This document shows, piece by piece, positions 62,782 to 64,000 of a DNA stretch of 64,000 nt; position 1 is the stretch's first letter, and the number at the start of each line of letters is the position of its first letter. This DNA comes from Solitalea canadensis DSM 3403 (lineage in GTDB: Bacteria > Bacteroidota > Bacteroidia > Sphingobacteriales > Sphingobacteriaceae). Both the position numbers and the translations under genes were made by a program. Location: assembly GCF_000242635.2 (NCBI RefSeq), contig NC_017770.1, forward strand, positions 372,001 through 436,000. The letters are read 5' to 3'. The notes beneath the pieces were generated by a model, which was given only the letters and a program-made list of their open reading frames with translations, was not told the origin of the DNA and made no database searches.

Positions 62782-63477
62782 ATGGAGGAAAATAGGCAAG
62801 AAAAGGACTTGCAAACAGGGAAACAAGCATTAACGACGGTTGATGAGCATATATTTTTTAAAGAACTTGTAGATAAAATGCCTGTGGGCTTGTATACTGC
62901 AAGTTATGAAACAGAAAGTGTTACTTGGTGTAATCAATACATGGAAAACATGTTTGGATTGTCGGCAAATGAAATTATTGCTTTAGGCAGTGATTTTTGT
63001 GGAACCTTGGTTCATCCCGATGATCAACATTTGACACAAATAAGCCAGCTTTTGTTAAGCCAGCAACCTCTTGTAAATTTTGGAGGAGTTTTCAGAGTTC
63101 GTTCAGCCAACGATGCTAATTGGAAATGGCTTGCGGGTTGGGCCACTTCTTTGCAAAAAGATAATAGTGGCATTGCTACTGATATGCTTTGTGTTTTGGT
63201 TGACTTGGGTGTTTGTATTCATACCTATGATCGTACAATTGATGCATTAAAAGATGCGTTGAGGAATAAAAAAGATGAAACATTACTTTCGCTAACCAAT
63301 AGAGAGCGTGAGGTGTTATTGCTGATAGCTAAGGGACTTAAGAATAAGGAAGTAGCAGAACGTTTAAGTGAGTATACCATTGAAACTCACCGTAAGAATA
63401 TCAAGTTAAAGCTCAATGTTCGTACAACAACTGAATTATTGAAGAAGGCCGAAGATCTGATACTGTTGAATGTTTAG
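62782..63477 (+). CDS. PAS domain - LuxR-type transcription regulator
   Basis: This is a one-component cytoplasmic regulator of 231 residues. An N-terminal PAS fold (about 22-145; VDKMPVGLYTASYETESVTWCNQYMENMFGLS, HPDDQHL, FRVRSANDANWKWL) should bind a ligand or sense a state. The C-terminal helix-turn-helix of the LuxR/FixJ class (about 168-228) is complete: LTNREREVLLLIAKGLKNKEVAERLSEYTIETHRKNIKLKL. There is no receiver domain and no histidine kinase next to it. It starts 32 bases after the methyltransferase gene and may be cotranscribed with it; target genes are unknown. Confidence 0.9.
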   Translation: MEENRQEKDLQTGKQALTTVDEHIFFKELVDKMPVGLYTASYETESVTWCNQYMENMFGLSANEIIALGSDFCGTLVHPDDQHLTQISQLLLSQQPLVNFGGVFRVRSANDANWKWLAGWATSLQKDNSGIATDMLCVLVDLGVCIHTYDRTIDALKDALRNKKDETLLSLTNREREVLLLIAKGLKNKEVAERLSEYTIETHRKNIKLKLNVRTTTELLKKAEDLILLNV

Positions 63478-63483
63478 ACACTT

Positions 63484-63509
63484 AAAATACCCACAAGTTG
63501 GTATTTTTT
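63484..63509 (+). terminator. Probable terminator of the PAS-LuxR gene
   Basis: AAAATACC (63484-63491) pairs with GGTATTTT (63500-63507), followed by T; seven bases after the stop. Confidence 0.6.
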
Positions 63510-63535
63510 ATCGAATAAAGTCGTTCTACTTTTAC

Positions 63536-63549
63536 GTCGTTATAACGAC
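63536..63549. repeat. Perfect 14-base palindrome, GTCGTTATAACGAC
   Basis: It lies between two converging genes. An operator-like symmetry is visible, but the position beyond both 3' ends makes a regulatory role doubtful. Confidence 0.4.
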
Positions 63550-63633
63550 CTCACCAAATCTGAACTATTAGTTGCCACTAATGGGTTTTCCGGGTTTGAG
63601 TACCTATCCGAAACATAGTTTATAATTATTAAA

Positions 63634-63661
63634 AAAGCTTCCCCGTTATTGGGAGAAGCTT
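63634..63661. terminator. Terminator of the Fe-S oxidoreductase gene
   Basis: AAGCTTCCCC pairs with GGGAGAAGCTT with one bulged A, flanked by A and T runs. Confidence 0.65.
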
Positions 63662-63684
63662 ATTTATTTTTAAGGGTTTCTTGC

Positions 63685-64000
63685 TTACGTCCAACCGTTG
63701 GCTTTGGTTGCAATTTCAGCAATGTCCAATACTTGCACCTCGGCTTCTTTGTCGGCTAATTTTACGCCATCTCTGATCATTGTCATACAGAAAGGACATG
63801 AAACTGCAATAACATCTGGTTTTAAGGCTAAGGCTTCTTCTGTACGCTCTACATTAATGTCTTTATTCCCTTTCTCAGGTTCTTTGAACATTTGAGCTCC
63901 ACCCGCTCCACAACAAAGTCCATTAGAGCGACAACGTTTCATTTCTGTTAATTCAGCATCCAATTGCTCTATTACAGCACGTGGAGCCTCGTATACACCG
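63685..64000 (-). CDS. CCG-domain Fe-S oxidoreductase, C-terminal part (5' end outside window)
   Basis: This is the C-terminal end of a heterodisulfide-reductase-like or GlpC/LutA-like (Fe-S)-binding protein; the frame is open to the right edge, so the start lies beyond it. The visible 104 residues have one cysteine-rich CCG domain: YEAPRAVIEQL, then CRSNGLCCGAGGAQMF with the paired cysteines, and further down VIAVSCPFCMTMIRDGVK with the two later cysteines. CCG domains bind an iron-sulphur cluster and pass electrons between donors and quinones or disulphides. Which complex it belongs to cannot be told from this end alone. Confidence 0.85.
   Translation of the reverse strand, partial: GVYEAPRAVIEQLDAELTEMKRCRSNGLCCGAGGAQMFKEPEKGNKDINVERTEEALALKPDVIAVSCPFCMTMIRDGVKLADKEAEVQVLDIAEIATKANGWT

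Overview
The window is AT-rich chromosomal DNA from a member of the Bacteroidota, most like the Sphingobacteriaceae and relatives. The evidence is paired SusC/SusD outer-membrane genes, TAnnTTTG -7 promoter elements (often about 19-20 bases after a TTG), no obvious Shine-Dalgarno sequences, a eukaryote-type NADP isocitrate dehydrogenase, and several Bacteroidota-specific families. The genus cannot be fixed from sequence alone. No rRNA, tRNA, CRISPR array, prophage or complete insertion sequence was seen. Both window edges cut genes: panB at the left and an Fe-S oxidoreductase at the right.

Layout. 1-4.5 kb: end of panB, an RluA-type pseudouridine synthase, a purine permease and a DUF3857 protein. 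4.7-28.1 kb: two adjacent polysaccharide utilisation loci (PULs) of the same plan, regulator - susC - susD - GH3. The second continues with GH16, GH3 and GH30, which points to beta-1,3/1,6-glucan (laminarin or fungal-wall type) as substrate. 28.4-33.2 kb: a TraB/GumN-like protein, icd, a sterol-desaturase-family enzyme and a GH20 hexosaminidase. 33.6-39.1 kb: a nitrite-ammonification operon (nrfH, nrfA, ResB-like, CcsA-like, porin) behind a Crp/Fnr-type palindrome. 39.3-43.1 kb: three surface-glycan genes (aminotransferase, sugar-phosphate transferase, membrane-bound 4,6-dehydratase). 43.6-53.2 kb: a DUF2807 protein, an MFS exporter, an AsmA-like protein, dnaX and a Kef-type antiporter. 53.5-55.0 kb: two paralogous secreted repeat proteins of unknown function. 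55.4-64 kb: a SUFU-domain protein, rpsF-rpsR-rplI, a FUSC protein, mtgA, a conserved hypothetical, an RsmF-like RNA methyltransferase, a PAS-LuxR regulator and the end of an Fe-S oxidoreductase.

The most unusual content is the pair of PUL regulators at 4686-6548 and 14217-16157. Each appears to be a seven-transmembrane 7TMR-DISM sensor whose cytoplasmic end, after a coiled coil, is the zinc-ribbon/helical DNA-binding head of an IS1595-type transposase without its DDE nuclease. Each lies directly upstream of a susC gene. The two susC promoters share three boxes, one of them 22 of 22 identical, at almost identical distances from a TATATTTG -7 element, while the DNA between the boxes has diverged. 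I infer a class of membrane-bound, transposase-derived PUL activator acting on these boxes.

Two other notable points: dnaX has a run of ten A at the exact boundary of its clamp-loader core, where slippage in either direction gives a stop within a few codons (a gamma-type short product); and the repeat-protein pair has a shared 22-base upstream element at the same distance from both start codons.
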